Below the pieces are notes generated by a model. The model was given only the letters and a program-made list of their open reading frames with translations, was not told the origin of the DNA and did no database searches. Positions 6,025-13,576 of a DNA stretch of 16,156 nucleotides are shown one piece after another. Every line of letters begins with the position of its first letter. The first letter of the stretch is position 1. Made by a program: the position numbers and the translations under genes. The stretch covers positions 1-16,156 of the forward strand of contig DEJF01000043.1 in assembly GCA_002353225.1 (NCBI GenBank), written 5' to 3'. The stretch is from Prevotella sp. UBA2755 (lineage in GTDB: Bacteria > Bacteroidota > Bacteroidia > Bacteroidales > Bacteroidaceae).

Positions 6025-8037
6025 ATGATGAAGAAAATCTACACGACATTAATCGTATTGGCTGCCACGCTGACGGCATCGGCACAGGGATGGCCCGCAA
6101 ACTATGGCGGCGTGATGCTGCAAGGCTTCTATTGGGATGGCTATGACGATGCCCAGTGGACTGTTTTAGAGTCACAGGCTGATGAACTGTCACAATACTT
6201 TAAGTTAGTATGGATTCCTCAGAGCGGAAACTGTGGCGGTAAGTCCATGGGTTATGACGACCTGTATTGGTTTCCTGGTGGTAATAACTATAATAGCTCG
6301 TTTGGTACAGAGGCAGAGTTACGCTCGATGATTAAGACTTTCAAGTCGAAAGGTATTGGTACTATTGCTGATGTCGTCATCAATCATCGTCGTAATGTGA
6401 GTAACTGGGTAGATTTCCCCAAGGAGACTTATAAAGATGTGACTTACCAGTTGAATTCCACTGACATTGTCTCAAATGATGACGGTGGTGCCACCAAGAC
6501 ATGGGCTAATTCCAATGGCTATTCGTTGAGTAGTAATGCTGATACAGGTGAGGACTGGGACGGTATGCGCGACCTCGACCATAAGAGCACAAATGTACAG
6601 ACAAACGTGAAGGCTTATCTGAAGATGTTATTGGAGGATTTGGGCTATGCGGGTTTCCGCTATGATATGGTGAAAGGCTATGCAGGCTCTTATACAAAGA
6701 TGTATAATGAGGATGCGAAGCCACAGTTCTCTGTTGGTGAGTGCTGGGATGGTACGACGACTATCAAGAACTGGATAGATGCGACAGGCAAGACCAGTGC
6801 CGCCTTTGACTTCCAGTTCCGCTATACGGTGCGCAATGCGGCAAATAATGGTCAATGGAACAGATTGGCACAGGCTAACGAGGGTAACTACCCCTTGATT
6901 AGCAACAATTATAGTAGTGGCAGTTACAAGCAGTATGCCGTGACTTTTGTGGAGAACCACGACACGGAGAAGCGTCCCAATGCCGCTCAAGACCCGTTGA
7001 AGAAAGATACGCTTGCTGCCAATGCCTATCTGCTTGCCATGCCCGGCACTCCTTGTGTGTTTATGACTCACTGGCAGGACTGCAAACAGGATATCAAGTC
7101 GATGATTGACGTGCGTTATCTGGCAGGGATCCAGAATACGGGCAGTTATACGCAGGTGACAAGTAATACCAATGTTTATGCTGTAAGCATTGAGGGTACA
7201 AAGTCTAAATTACTGTGTGTGGTTGGTAAGACCGCCGGGAGTTATACCCCTTCTGGTTCATCATGGGTGAAGGTGCTTTCAGGTTATCATTATGCCTATT
7301 ATCTCGACAAGGCTGCAAATACCGCATGGATCAGTCATGCCTCAGGCAGTTATGAGGGCACGCTGAAGGTGCTTCTCTCCGCAGTGACCAGTAATGATGC
7401 CAAACTGGTGTACACCACGGACGGCTCTAACCCCACATCCGGAAGTAAACAAGTGGCAAGTGGTACGGAGATTACGATTCCCAAGGGAACGACTACTTTG
7501 AAGGTGGGTCTGCTTATCGGTAGTTCTGTCAGCAGTATCCAGACTCGTACCTATATAGTGACAGACCCGGAGGAGTTTACCGTTCCTTCTTTCTGTCAGG
7601 TGAGTGACGGTGAGATGTGTGCCTTCTTCGAGTCACCTGCCACATGGACGAAGGTGATGTGCTGGGCATGGGACAACAATAATAACTATACGGGTGGTTC
7701 ATGGCCTGGTGTTGACTGTACACAGGTAGGTACCTTGGATAATGGCAATAAAGTGTGGAAGTGGACCTATACAGGTACCCTGACGACAAAGCCGACGGGT
7801 ATTATCTTTAGTAATAATGGCAGTTCCCAGACTGATGACCTGGCGTTCGAGAATGCCGCCTATTATAATAAGAGTGGTAAAAAGATGGGTATCGTCACAG
7901 GTATTACTCCTGTTAAATACCAGCCAGCGAGAGTCAACCGTCAATCTTACGACCTATGGGGACGCAAGGTAGAGCCTGCTAACCTGCGAAAGGGCAGCGT
8001 CTACATCATGGGTGGTAAGAAATACATAAAGCGCTAA
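6025..8037 (+). CDS. Secreted GH13 alpha-amylase with C-terminal starch-binding module
   Basis: A 670-aa enzyme that would hydrolyse alpha-1,4 bonds of starch or glycogen outside the cytoplasm. A signal peptide (1-20, cut after ASA) is followed by the GH13 barrel. Its four hallmark regions are visible: DVVINH at 116-121, GFRYD at 210-214 with nucleophile D214, GECWD at 238-242 with acid/base E239, and FVENHD at 308-313 with transition-state stabiliser D313. Residues about 440-515 resemble a chitobiase-like beta domain (YTTDGSNPT motif). About 525-625 resembles a CBM26-like starch-binding module, with W residues in ATWTKVMCWAWD and GGSWPG. The final residues, YDLWGRKV then VYIMGGKKYIKR, are a tail common in Prevotella secreted proteins. 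The gene stands alone on the plus strand, 10 bp from a convergent glycosyltransferase. No SusC/SusD genes are in the window. A second start codon lies immediately after the first (MM). Confidence 0.95.
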   Translation: MMKKIYTTLIVLAATLTASAQGWPANYGGVMLQGFYWDGYDDAQWTVLESQADELSQYFKLVWIPQSGNCGGKSMGYDDLYWFPGGNNYNSSFGTEAELRSMIKTFKSKGIGTIADVVINHRRNVSNWVDFPKETYKDVTYQLNSTDIVSNDDGGATKTWANSNGYSLSSNADTGEDWDGMRDLDHKSTNVQTNVKAYLKMLLEDLGYAGFRYDMVKGYAGSYTKMYNEDAKPQFSVGECWDGTTTIKNWIDATGKTSAAFDFQFRYTVRNAANNGQWNRLAQANEGNYPLISNNYSSGSYKQYAVTFVENHDTEKRPNAAQDPLKKDTLAANAYLLAMPGTPCVFMTHWQDCKQDIKSMIDVRYLAGIQNTGSYTQVTSNTNVYAVSIEGTKSKLLCVVGKTAGSYTPSGSSWVKVLSGYHYAYYLDKAANTAWISHASGSYEGTLKVLLSAVTSNDAKLVYTTDGSNPTSGSKQVASGTEITIPKGTTTLKVGLLIGSSVSSIQTRTYIVTDPEEFTVPSFCQVSDGEMCAFFESPATWTKVMCWAWDNNNNYTGGSWPGVDCTQVGTLDNGNKVWKWTYTGTLTTKPTGIIFSNNGSSQTDDLAFENAAYYNKSGKKMGIVTGITPVKYQPARVNRQSYDLWGRKVEPANLRKGSVYIMGGKKYIKR

Positions 8038-8047
8038 GGTCGTCGGT

Positions 8048-8821
8048 TTATTTAAATAAGGTGCGCACGAGAAACCATAGGTGCAGGAAGAAAGTCTGTA
8101 TGGCTCCGTAATGATGACTCATCACCTGGTAGCGCTCTTTCAGTGACGCACGATGGTTCTGGGTCGTGTTGCCTCCCTCCATGAAGTCGGCAAGAACAGT
8201 ATTCGTATTTACCAAGGGCAGATGTAACTCGTCTGCCCTTTTCATGACCCTTATACACCAGTCTACATCGGCAGAATGGCGGTACTGGAGGTCGTAATCC
8301 TCCTGTCGGGCGATCTCTGTCCGTACGTAGAAAGCCTGATGGCATACGAGCATCCCTTGCTTGAACGACTTCCACGACAGTTGTTTTGGGGGACGAAGTC
8401 TGCGTAAATGCAGGAATCTCCCTTCGCTGTCTACGATGGCGGTATCACCATAGATGACGGCAGGGAGACCCCCTTCTGACTCCCCCTGTTGAGGGGGAGA
8501 AAGAATTGCGTTGAGTGTTGACAGGGTGTCCTTGGCATGGAGGGTATCGCCGGCATTGAGGAATACCAGGTAGTCACCTGTCGCTTTGTGCAGTCCTTTG
8601 TTCATGGCATCGTAGAGCCCATGGTCAGGTTCCGACTGGATAACGACCTGATAAGGGACTTTCTTCTGATAGGCTTCTGCCAGTGCCACAGTATCATCTT
8701 TCGAGGCACCGTCGATAATCAGGTGCTCGATGTCTTGGTATGTCTGGCTGCTGACACTGTCGAGTGTCCGTTGCAGGACTGTTGCCGCATTGTAGGTGAC
8801 GGTAATAATCGTGATGCTCAT
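8048..8821 (-). CDS. Family 2 glycosyltransferase (GT-A)
   Basis: A 257-aa GT2 enzyme likely to transfer a sugar from a nucleotide donor during surface polysaccharide or glycan synthesis. The N-terminal nucleotide-binding pattern is clear: ITVTYNAATVLQRTLDSV, then EHLIIDGASKDDT at 32-44 and NAGD at 89-92, the variant of the DxD metal motif seen in this subgroup. The segment DVDWCIRVMKRA contains the expected acidic ED-type region. An in-frame segment at residues about 107-120 (SPPQQGESEGGLP) is encoded by a GC-rich palindrome and looks like an insertion between two normal GT2 strands. The start codon overlaps the stop of the upstream GT4 gene (ATGA), so the two are coupled. Donor and acceptor cannot be predicted. 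Confidence 0.9.
   Translation of the reverse strand: MSITIITVTYNAATVLQRTLDSVSSQTYQDIEHLIIDGASKDDTVALAEAYQKKVPYQVVIQSEPDHGLYDAMNKGLHKATGDYLVFLNAGDTLHAKDTLSTLNAILSPPQQGESEGGLPAVIYGDTAIVDSEGRFLHLRRLRPPKQLSWKSFKQGMLVCHQAFYVRTEIARQEDYDLQYRHSADVDWCIRVMKRADELHLPLVNTNTVLADFMEGGNTTQNHRASLKERYQVMSHHYGAIQTFFLHLWFLVRTLFK
8480..8499. repeat. GC-rich palindrome inside the GT2 coding sequence
   Basis: CTCCCCCT and AGGGGGAG arms flank a GTTG loop, giving an 8-bp perfect stem. With flanking GGGAGACCCCC it encodes the low-complexity peptide SPPQQGESEGGLP in the GT2 protein. From memory, similar palindromes are scattered in Prevotella-type genomes, in and between genes. That it is a dispersed repeat is inference. 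Confidence 0.75.
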
Positions 8822-10062
8822 TGCTCGTAGATTTCAATATAGCGTTGGGCAACGCTTTGTTGTGAGTAGTTATGTGCCACTTTCCTCAGGCATGCCTTCC
8901 TGACTTCCTCCTTAGGTGCCTCGTCAAGAGCCCATCGGATACCCTTGGCAAGGTCAACGGCATCCCGATAGGTTGCCACATAGCCGTTCTCCTGATGGTC
9001 GATCTCCTCTGGGATACCCCCAACATGGAAACCAACACAGGGGATGCCGCATGCCATCGCCTCCATAATCGTGTTGGGCAGGTTCTCGGAGAGGGAGGGC
9101 AGTACGAAGACATCTGCTGCGTTATAGATCTTCACGATGCGCTGCTCGTCATTCACATAGCCCAAGGGATAACTCTTGAAAGGCAGGGGATCTGTGACCT
9201 CCTCCGCATGACCTCCCAAGACCACGATAGCGGTATTTCCCCTCATCTCCGGGTATTGGCTGACCAGCAGATGACAAGTCTCTGTCAGATACTGCATACC
9301 CTTATAGGGATTGGTGGCTCGTTGGGAGACGAAAAGGATAAGCCGCTGGTCTGTGGGCAGCCCTAACTCCTGTCTTGCCTCCTGTTGGTCGAGTGGGCGA
9401 TAGATACGGGTGTCGATAGGGTTGGGGATACTCGTGATACGTTGCCCTTGCAGTAGGGCGCTCCTCTGTGCCTCACCAGCAAGCCACTGGCTGCAGGCGA
9501 CAAAGGTGATTTGCTGCCCTTCTAACATACGCTGTTTCTTTTTCCAGACCTTGGCGGAAAGATCGTTATGGGAAGTACCAGGCAGCAGACGGCATTGCTG
9601 GCATCCCGTCTCAAACTTCCTGCAGTCGAGGGTCAGGTGGCAGATAGCCGTGGCTGGCCAGATGTCGTGCATGGTCCATACCACACGTTTGCCACTTCTC
9701 AGTATCTTGCGGATGTCTTGCAACGACAGCATGCCTTGGTTTATCCAGTGCAGGTGGATGACATCAGCCTCCTTGAACTCACGAAGCCGTGTGATATCTG
9801 TTCCTGCATTGGCGATATCAATGTCAAAGAGGTGCTGGCGGCGTAACCGCAGGTGCAACCAGACGCAGAAACGTTCCCAGAGGAAATGCCCATGCAACTT
9901 CCATGATTTGGGTAGGGGAACAACCGTAAGGGCATCGCTCTGCTTGTCGCGTACCAGCATCTTCGCCTTCACTCCGTTGTTGTTTAACGCATCCATCAAA
10001 CGGTTTGCCGCAACAGCGGCACCCCCTGTCCGCTCACTTGTGTTTACTATCAGTACTCGCAT
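8818..10062 (-). CDS. Family 4 glycosyltransferase (GT-B)
   Basis: A 414-aa GT4 enzyme, probably acting at the cytoplasmic face of the membrane in glycan assembly. The N-terminus MRVLIVNTSERTGGAAVAANRL has the usual glycine-rich acceptor-domain loop. The donor domain shows LILFVSQRATNPYKGMQYL and the EX7E motif, E326 and E334, in SENLPNTIMEAMACGIPCVGFHVGGIPE. Four cysteines at 141, 147, 154 and 157 (C-x5-C-x6-C-x2-C) lie after the MHD motif. This cluster is seen in a subset of GT4 enzymes and may bind a metal or stabilise a loop. It is the first gene of a two-gene operon with the GT2 gene, joined by an ATGA overlap. Its promoter lies at 10084-10091. The sugar specificity is unknown. Confidence 0.92.
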   Translation of the reverse strand: MRVLIVNTSERTGGAAVAANRLMDALNNNGVKAKMLVRDKQSDALTVVPLPKSWKLHGHFLWERFCVWLHLRLRRQHLFDIDIANAGTDITRLREFKEADVIHLHWINQGMLSLQDIRKILRSGKRVVWTMHDIWPATAICHLTLDCRKFETGCQQCRLLPGTSHNDLSAKVWKKKQRMLEGQQITFVACSQWLAGEAQRSALLQGQRITSIPNPIDTRIYRPLDQQEARQELGLPTDQRLILFVSQRATNPYKGMQYLTETCHLLVSQYPEMRGNTAIVVLGGHAEEVTDPLPFKSYPLGYVNDEQRIVKIYNAADVFVLPSLSENLPNTIMEAMACGIPCVGFHVGGIPEEIDHQENGYVATYRDAVDLAKGIRWALDEAPKEEVRKACLRKVAHNYSQQSVAQRYIEIYEQ

Positions 10063-10083
10063 ACCTTATTTATATATGTATTG

Positions 10084-10091
10084 CAAAGGTA
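10084..10091 (-). promoter_or_regulatory. Promoter (-7 element) of the glycosyltransferase operon
   Basis: On the minus strand it reads TACCTTTG, a full consensus -7 element, 21 nt before the GT4 ATG. No clear -33 element is seen upstream. Confidence 0.7.
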
Positions 10092-10127
10092 AGCAAAATA
10101 AGTCATATCTTTTACTAAAAAGCGCCA

Positions 10128-10154
10128 ATATTGTGCTGTTTGCGCACACAATAT
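10128..10154. other. Inverted repeat between the divergent GT4 and small-RNA promoters
   Basis: ATATTGTG (10128-10135) and CACAATAT (10147-10154) are perfect 8-bp arms with an 11-nt spacer. They lie midway between two divergent promoters. They could be an operator or a chance structure; no function can be assigned. Confidence 0.4.
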
Positions 10155-10207
10155 GTTGATTTAGGTCAAGAATAAGTGGATTTTCGACACGAAAGAGCAA
10201 AAAAGCA

Positions 10208-10237
10208 TTGCAGGTTTCGGAAATCGTCGTACCTTTG
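10208..10237 (+). promoter_or_regulatory. Promoter of the candidate small RNA
   Basis: TTG at 10208-10210, a 19-nt spacer, then TACCTTTG at 10230-10237: close to the ideal Bacteroidetes promoter. It points away from the glycosyltransferases into a stretch with no protein gene. Confidence 0.8.
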
Positions 10238-10243
10238 CAATGT

Positions 10244-10549
10244 CAAAAGACAAGAGGTCTTAAATTGACATTCGGTTAATAGATTGTTTTAGGTTAGTAG
10301 TAATATTTATAGTTTTAGGTTTTTAGTTATTGGTAATAAGAAAGTTTTAAATGTGTTAGGATAACAGTGGTCGCCGTGAGGCGCTCATAACTTTCTTTTT
10401 AAAACGAAAGGTTAGTATTAGTTTAGATAACTTGCCGAAAGGCAAGACTTCCAGCCCCCAAGGCTGGAATTGCTTTAAAAAGGATTTTTAGTTAAACATA
10501 GGCTTTGGATGTCGCTGCTCGTTGAGAGTAGCGGCATTTTTGTTTGTTT
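10244..10549 (+). ncRNA. Candidate structured small RNA, about 300 nt
   Basis: No protein gene lies downstream of the strong promoter at 10208-10237, yet the stretch is rich in structure and ends in a clear terminator. The hairpins, in order, are: AATGTCAA/TTGACATT at 10239-10272, whose 5' edge may lie at or just before the transcript start; GAAAGTT near 10340 pairing with AACTTTC near 10390, enclosing a CGCC-GTGA-GGCG stem-loop; CTTGCC-GAAA-GGCAAG at 10431-10446 with a GNRA tetraloop; and an 8-bp stem at 10449-10469. Two purine-rich AU stretches containing TTAGGTTAGTA and TTTTAGGTTTTTAG separate them. The arrangement recalls the Bacteroidales-1 RNA class, a proposed 6S-like RNA of Bacteroidales, but I cannot confirm membership by eye. 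It is not tmRNA, RNase P or SRP RNA by any motif I can see. The exact 5' end is estimated from the promoter. Confidence 0.6.
10509..10549 (+). terminator. Intrinsic terminator of the small RNA
   Basis: A 12-bp stem (10509-10520 with 10526-10537, including some G-U pairs) with a GTTGA loop, followed by a T-rich run through 10549. This is a textbook Rho-independent terminator on the plus strand. Confidence 0.88.
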
Positions 10550-10568
10550 CTCTATCTCCAGAATACCC

Positions 10569-10599
10569 AAGAGGGCTGCGAGATTATCGTAGCCCTCTT
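10569..10599. terminator. Probable bidirectional terminator after the 44-aa gene
   Basis: A 13-bp stem (10569-10581 with 10587-10599, one G-U pair) around a 5-nt loop. It begins four bases beyond the TAG of the small gene at 10604. A-rich and T-rich edges lie at the stem ends, but the T tract is short, so strength is uncertain. Confidence 0.65.
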
Positions 10600-10603
10600 T
10601 CTT

Positions 10604-10738
10604 CTAATCAACAAAAATTGGAGTTGTTCCACCATCATCATCGCCACCTTGCATGATAAAGGGCGATGCGCTCTGCAGCACTGTCACTTCTATATCAATG
10701 ACTTCAAAGTCCGGGGTTATATATGTTTTCCGCTTCAT
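10604..10738 (-). CDS. 44-aa small protein coupled to the CotH-like gene
   Basis: A complete reading frame of 44 residues, starting MKRKTYITPDFEVIDIEV and ending GGTTPIFVD. The start codon overlaps the stop of the CotH-like gene (ATGA), and a terminator follows four bases after the stop. This layout strongly argues for a real gene. The K-x-Y-x-x-P-x-x-x-V pattern at the N-terminus is shared by many very short, uncharacterised Bacteroidales proteins I recall. The middle has LQSASPFIMQ and the tail GGDDDGG, a glycine/aspartate-rich acidic stretch. There is no signal peptide or clear membrane segment. Function is unknown; it could be a substrate, partner or modulator of the CotH protein, but that rests only on gene order. 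Confidence 0.8.
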   Translation of the reverse strand: MKRKTYITPDFEVIDIEVTVLQSASPFIMQGGDDDGGTTPIFVD

Positions 10739-13425
10739 TGTATAACCTCCTTTCTCCCGTTATGGATATAAATGCCCTTTGTCGAGGGACGACCATTCAG
10801 CAGATGTCCGTCAAGCGAGTACCATACATCTTCTCCATGATCAAGGATTGGAGTGACATTCTTGATACCCGTTATATCTTCGTTATCCAACTGCAGGCCA
10901 ATGGACATAACATCCTCAACACCCTCCAGATAGGCTCGGAACGGCATGATATTCACTTTTCCAGTAGCGTGCCAGAACTGATTGTTTGAAATATAATATA
11001 CCTTCTTGTAGTCCCACTCACTCGTCGTCACATCAATGCTCATCGTTTCTGTCATAACACCTTTGAGTGTCCAGCCATCAACAGATGTGCCATCCATTTG
11101 GGCAGGTGATTTCTTCACCGTCACATTGTCTCCAGTGACAGTCACAACACTCACGCCACTATTGGCACGCTTGAAGAACACAGGCACATAAGCACTGGCG
11201 TTTCCTTCAACTTCAGGTTGGATGGCTGTCAGTACCAGTTTCTTGTCTGTTCCCTCACCCGATATACTGCTCAAATGATAGAAACTTGCCGTCTCATTGG
11301 AAGCCTGTTGGTACTTGAATGGTAATACCATGGTTCCCCAGTCGTTAGTCACTGTTCGTGAATAGGTGGCTTTAGTGGCAGTAAACTTCTTGGCGTTATA
11401 GTAAGGATGTCCATCGGTCAAGCGGAAGTCTGCGCATACACCATCATTAATAATGTTATGACCAGCAGGAGTCTCTGCCGTCACACTAATCACAGCGATA
11501 GAGTTTGGCTTGTCAGCAGCAGGCTCCCAACTGGTAGCATATAACTCTGTTGTCTCACTACTCTCAGGATAGACGGTGAACTTGTAATAGACCTCGTTCT
11601 TATCCTTTAACTCTGAGCAGACAGCGCAAGCCTGCCTATATGTCCCGTCATCCTGAACAAGATAGGCACTATAGTCGTGGACTGCACAGGCTGGCGGTAC
11701 CAGTGTCACTGACGTGCAGTTTCCGTTATAAACAATAAAAGTAATGATATTGTCAGTAGCATTCAGTGCCGCCACATCGTCCGCTGTCAAAGTCCTTGTA
11801 CCTTTCGTAATAAAAGACGGAGAGGGACCTGACCCAATATAGGCACTTTCATCCAGTGTAATCGTCAGCACGGCACCTTCACGCACATCAGAAGGCTTGG
11901 AAGGGATAAAGGAATAGACCTTTCCACCCCATTCGTTAGTACTATTAAACACTAACCCTGTTTCTGGAAGATCTGGAAGACTGGCACATCCGAGTGCGTC
12001 GTACTTTGCCTTGTAATTTTCATCCAACCACTTAAGATGTGCGTCTATAAACGCATTCATTGCCGTCACTGCGGCGTCATGACTTGTGTAATTGTTTGCC
12101 CAGTTAGACAACGGTTCTCCTGCACCCCCTTCTGATCGCGACAGGAAGTTCTGGGTAGCAGACTCTCTGATGCTTGCACTGATGGCATCGGCACGTCCTT
12201 GGAGATAGGTGATGAGGTTGCCATGATCATAGATGGTCTGCCAACGCTCATACAATGCTTTGACAAAATACGGGTCGTTGTCAAACACTTGTTTGCAAAG
12301 ACTTCCAAATGCTTGTGGCTCCTCTTCCCAGAAATGCTTTTGCTCCATGGTACTATAGCATCCCCATGCCAGGTCAAAGTCCCATAACGGACCAAAGAAC
12401 AGTTTCGAGTCAATGTCTTTCATATAGGCATAGTTGTTGGCTACCGTTCCGTCACGGTTACCAGAAATGTCCTCTCCGATAAAGGCGTTGACTGCTGTTT
12501 CTACATCGATATACTTCATCCAGTTAACAGCATAATTGCCTTTTTTTGCCAGAGACACCATTTTACCAAGACGAGTCTTCAAGGCATCGTATTTCTGATC
12601 CGCTGTCACATAGGTGTCTTTCGAGTCATTTATCTCTGTTGCTGTCGCACCATTCTCTATATCAGGGTCGGGACTCTTGATGTTTACATATATATCTCCG
12701 ACTTTCATATACGGGTCCTCTAAAAAACCTTTCCTTTTTCCAGAATTAGCCTCTATAAAATAACCGGTATTCTCTGAGATGGGAACACGCTTGTCGGCTG
12801 CTTGTACCTGGTCACTGATCTGATAAGTTCCCATATATGTTCCGTTAACTATCAAATCCACAAACTTATACGCTGGGCAGAACGGCAAGCCCAATTTCTT
12901 ACCCGTTTCATTTGCCATGGCATTGCGGATAAGGGTGATGTCAAGATGGTTGGCAAGCAACGTCCAACTCTTCTCTTTCGCATACTCATCACCTAACAAG
13001 GCTGTCTTTTTGGGAAACTTTAGACGGAGAGGCTTTTTCTGGGAATCATAGATATCCCAAGTAGCGTTTCCACGACCGCGAACGGTGGTAGGTTCTATCC
13101 GTTCCTCGATAGTACCGTTATCGTCACGGATGATAATCTGAGCATTATAATACCACTCGTTTTTCGTTCCAAAGACCGTGTTGAGGTCCTCTAATTCTGG
13201 TGTCTCACCCTCAGCGACAGGTAAAGCCTTACCCGTTGTCGCATCAACTTGGGTCTTATAAACCTCTAAATAAATGGTGGGGAGATTGGTCTTTTGAGGA
13301 TACTTTACCAGTTCTTCAGGAGAGAAAGAATATCCAAAGGCTTTCGTCCTGTCTTGTGCGTTTGTTTGAATACAACCTATGCATGCGATGAGCAGCATAA
13401 GCAACGCTCTTTTCATTTTGTTCAT
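10735..13425 (-). CDS. Secreted CotH-family kinase-like protein
   Basis: An 896-aa exported protein (signal peptide 1-24, cut after TNAQ). Residues about 110-470 form a CotH domain, related to spore-coat kinase CotH and Fam20C-like secretory kinases that phosphorylate extracytoplasmic proteins. Matching segments are RGRGNATW at 116-123, KPLRLKF at 131-137, WTLLANHLD at 154-162, FVDLIVNGTYMGTYQISDQVQ around 188-208, GYFIEA at 221-226, and FGPLWDFDLAWG at 344-355, whose DFD resembles the kinase metal-binding motif. After it are beta-rich segments, a C-x2-H...C-x2-C element at 580-603, and a C-terminal tail with VWYSLDGHLLNG and KGIYIHNGRK. The domain is a familiar one in Bacteroidales, but its substrates there are unknown. 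It has its own promoter at 13488-13518 and shares a transcript with the 44-aa gene. M4 is an alternative start. Confidence 0.88.
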   Translation of the reverse strand: MNKMKRALLMLLIACIGCIQTNAQDRTKAFGYSFSPEELVKYPQKTNLPTIYLEVYKTQVDATTGKALPVAEGETPELEDLNTVFGTKNEWYYNAQIIIRDDNGTIEERIEPTTVRGRGNATWDIYDSQKKPLRLKFPKKTALLGDEYAKEKSWTLLANHLDITLIRNAMANETGKKLGLPFCPAYKFVDLIVNGTYMGTYQISDQVQAADKRVPISENTGYFIEANSGKRKGFLEDPYMKVGDIYVNIKSPDPDIENGATATEINDSKDTYVTADQKYDALKTRLGKMVSLAKKGNYAVNWMKYIDVETAVNAFIGEDISGNRDGTVANNYAYMKDIDSKLFFGPLWDFDLAWGCYSTMEQKHFWEEEPQAFGSLCKQVFDNDPYFVKALYERWQTIYDHGNLITYLQGRADAISASIRESATQNFLSRSEGGAGEPLSNWANNYTSHDAAVTAMNAFIDAHLKWLDENYKAKYDALGCASLPDLPETGLVFNSTNEWGGKVYSFIPSKPSDVREGAVLTITLDESAYIGSGPSPSFITKGTRTLTADDVAALNATDNIITFIVYNGNCTSVTLVPPACAVHDYSAYLVQDDGTYRQACAVCSELKDKNEVYYKFTVYPESSETTELYATSWEPAADKPNSIAVISVTAETPAGHNIINDGVCADFRLTDGHPYYNAKKFTATKATYSRTVTNDWGTMVLPFKYQQASNETASFYHLSSISGEGTDKKLVLTAIQPEVEGNASAYVPVFFKRANSGVSVVTVTGDNVTVKKSPAQMDGTSVDGWTLKGVMTETMSIDVTTSEWDYKKVYYISNNQFWHATGKVNIMPFRAYLEGVEDVMSIGLQLDNEDITGIKNVTPILDHGEDVWYSLDGHLLNGRPSTKGIYIHNGRKEVIQ

Positions 13426-13487
13426 TTGTGCTACAATTTATAGTTTTAGTCTGATACACCAACAGGTGTCTTTATTTGAAATTACTG

Positions 13488-13518
13488 CAAAGGTACACCT
13501 TTTCTTTCTTTCCACAAA
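13488..13518 (-). promoter_or_regulatory. Promoter of the CotH operon
   Basis: On the minus strand TACCTTTG (13488-13495) is preceded, 19 nt upstream, by TTTG (13515-13518). This is the full Bacteroidetes consensus with ideal spacing. The leader is about 55 nt. Confidence 0.85.
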
Positions 13519-13576
13519 ATGTTTATACATAAAGTGGGTCATTCAGTCCCCTATTTCCCCTTGAACACTGGGTTTC

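Noticed and set aside
6628..7071. Long minus-strand frame opposite the amylase
   Set aside because: It is a shadow of the well-supported GH13 gene, with no recognisable protein features and no promoter.
8048..8059. 12-bp palindrome TTATTTAAATAA between the amylase and GT2 genes
   Set aside because: It is AT-only, forms a weak stem, and mostly encodes the end of the GT2 protein; not a credible terminator.
10241..10264. Seven-codon reading frame (MSKDKRS) at the start of the small RNA
   Set aside because: It lies within the 5' hairpin, is very short and has no visible ribosome-binding site; chance is likelier than a leader peptide.
10244..10549. tmRNA, RNase P RNA or SRP RNA
   Set aside because: None of their conserved cores (tag-peptide and CCA end, P4 region, SRP GGAA loop context) could be found.
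13541..13576. Terminator after the propeller gene
   Set aside because: Only a weak stem involving CCCC and GGG was seen, with no T tract; transcription could continue into the CotH operon.
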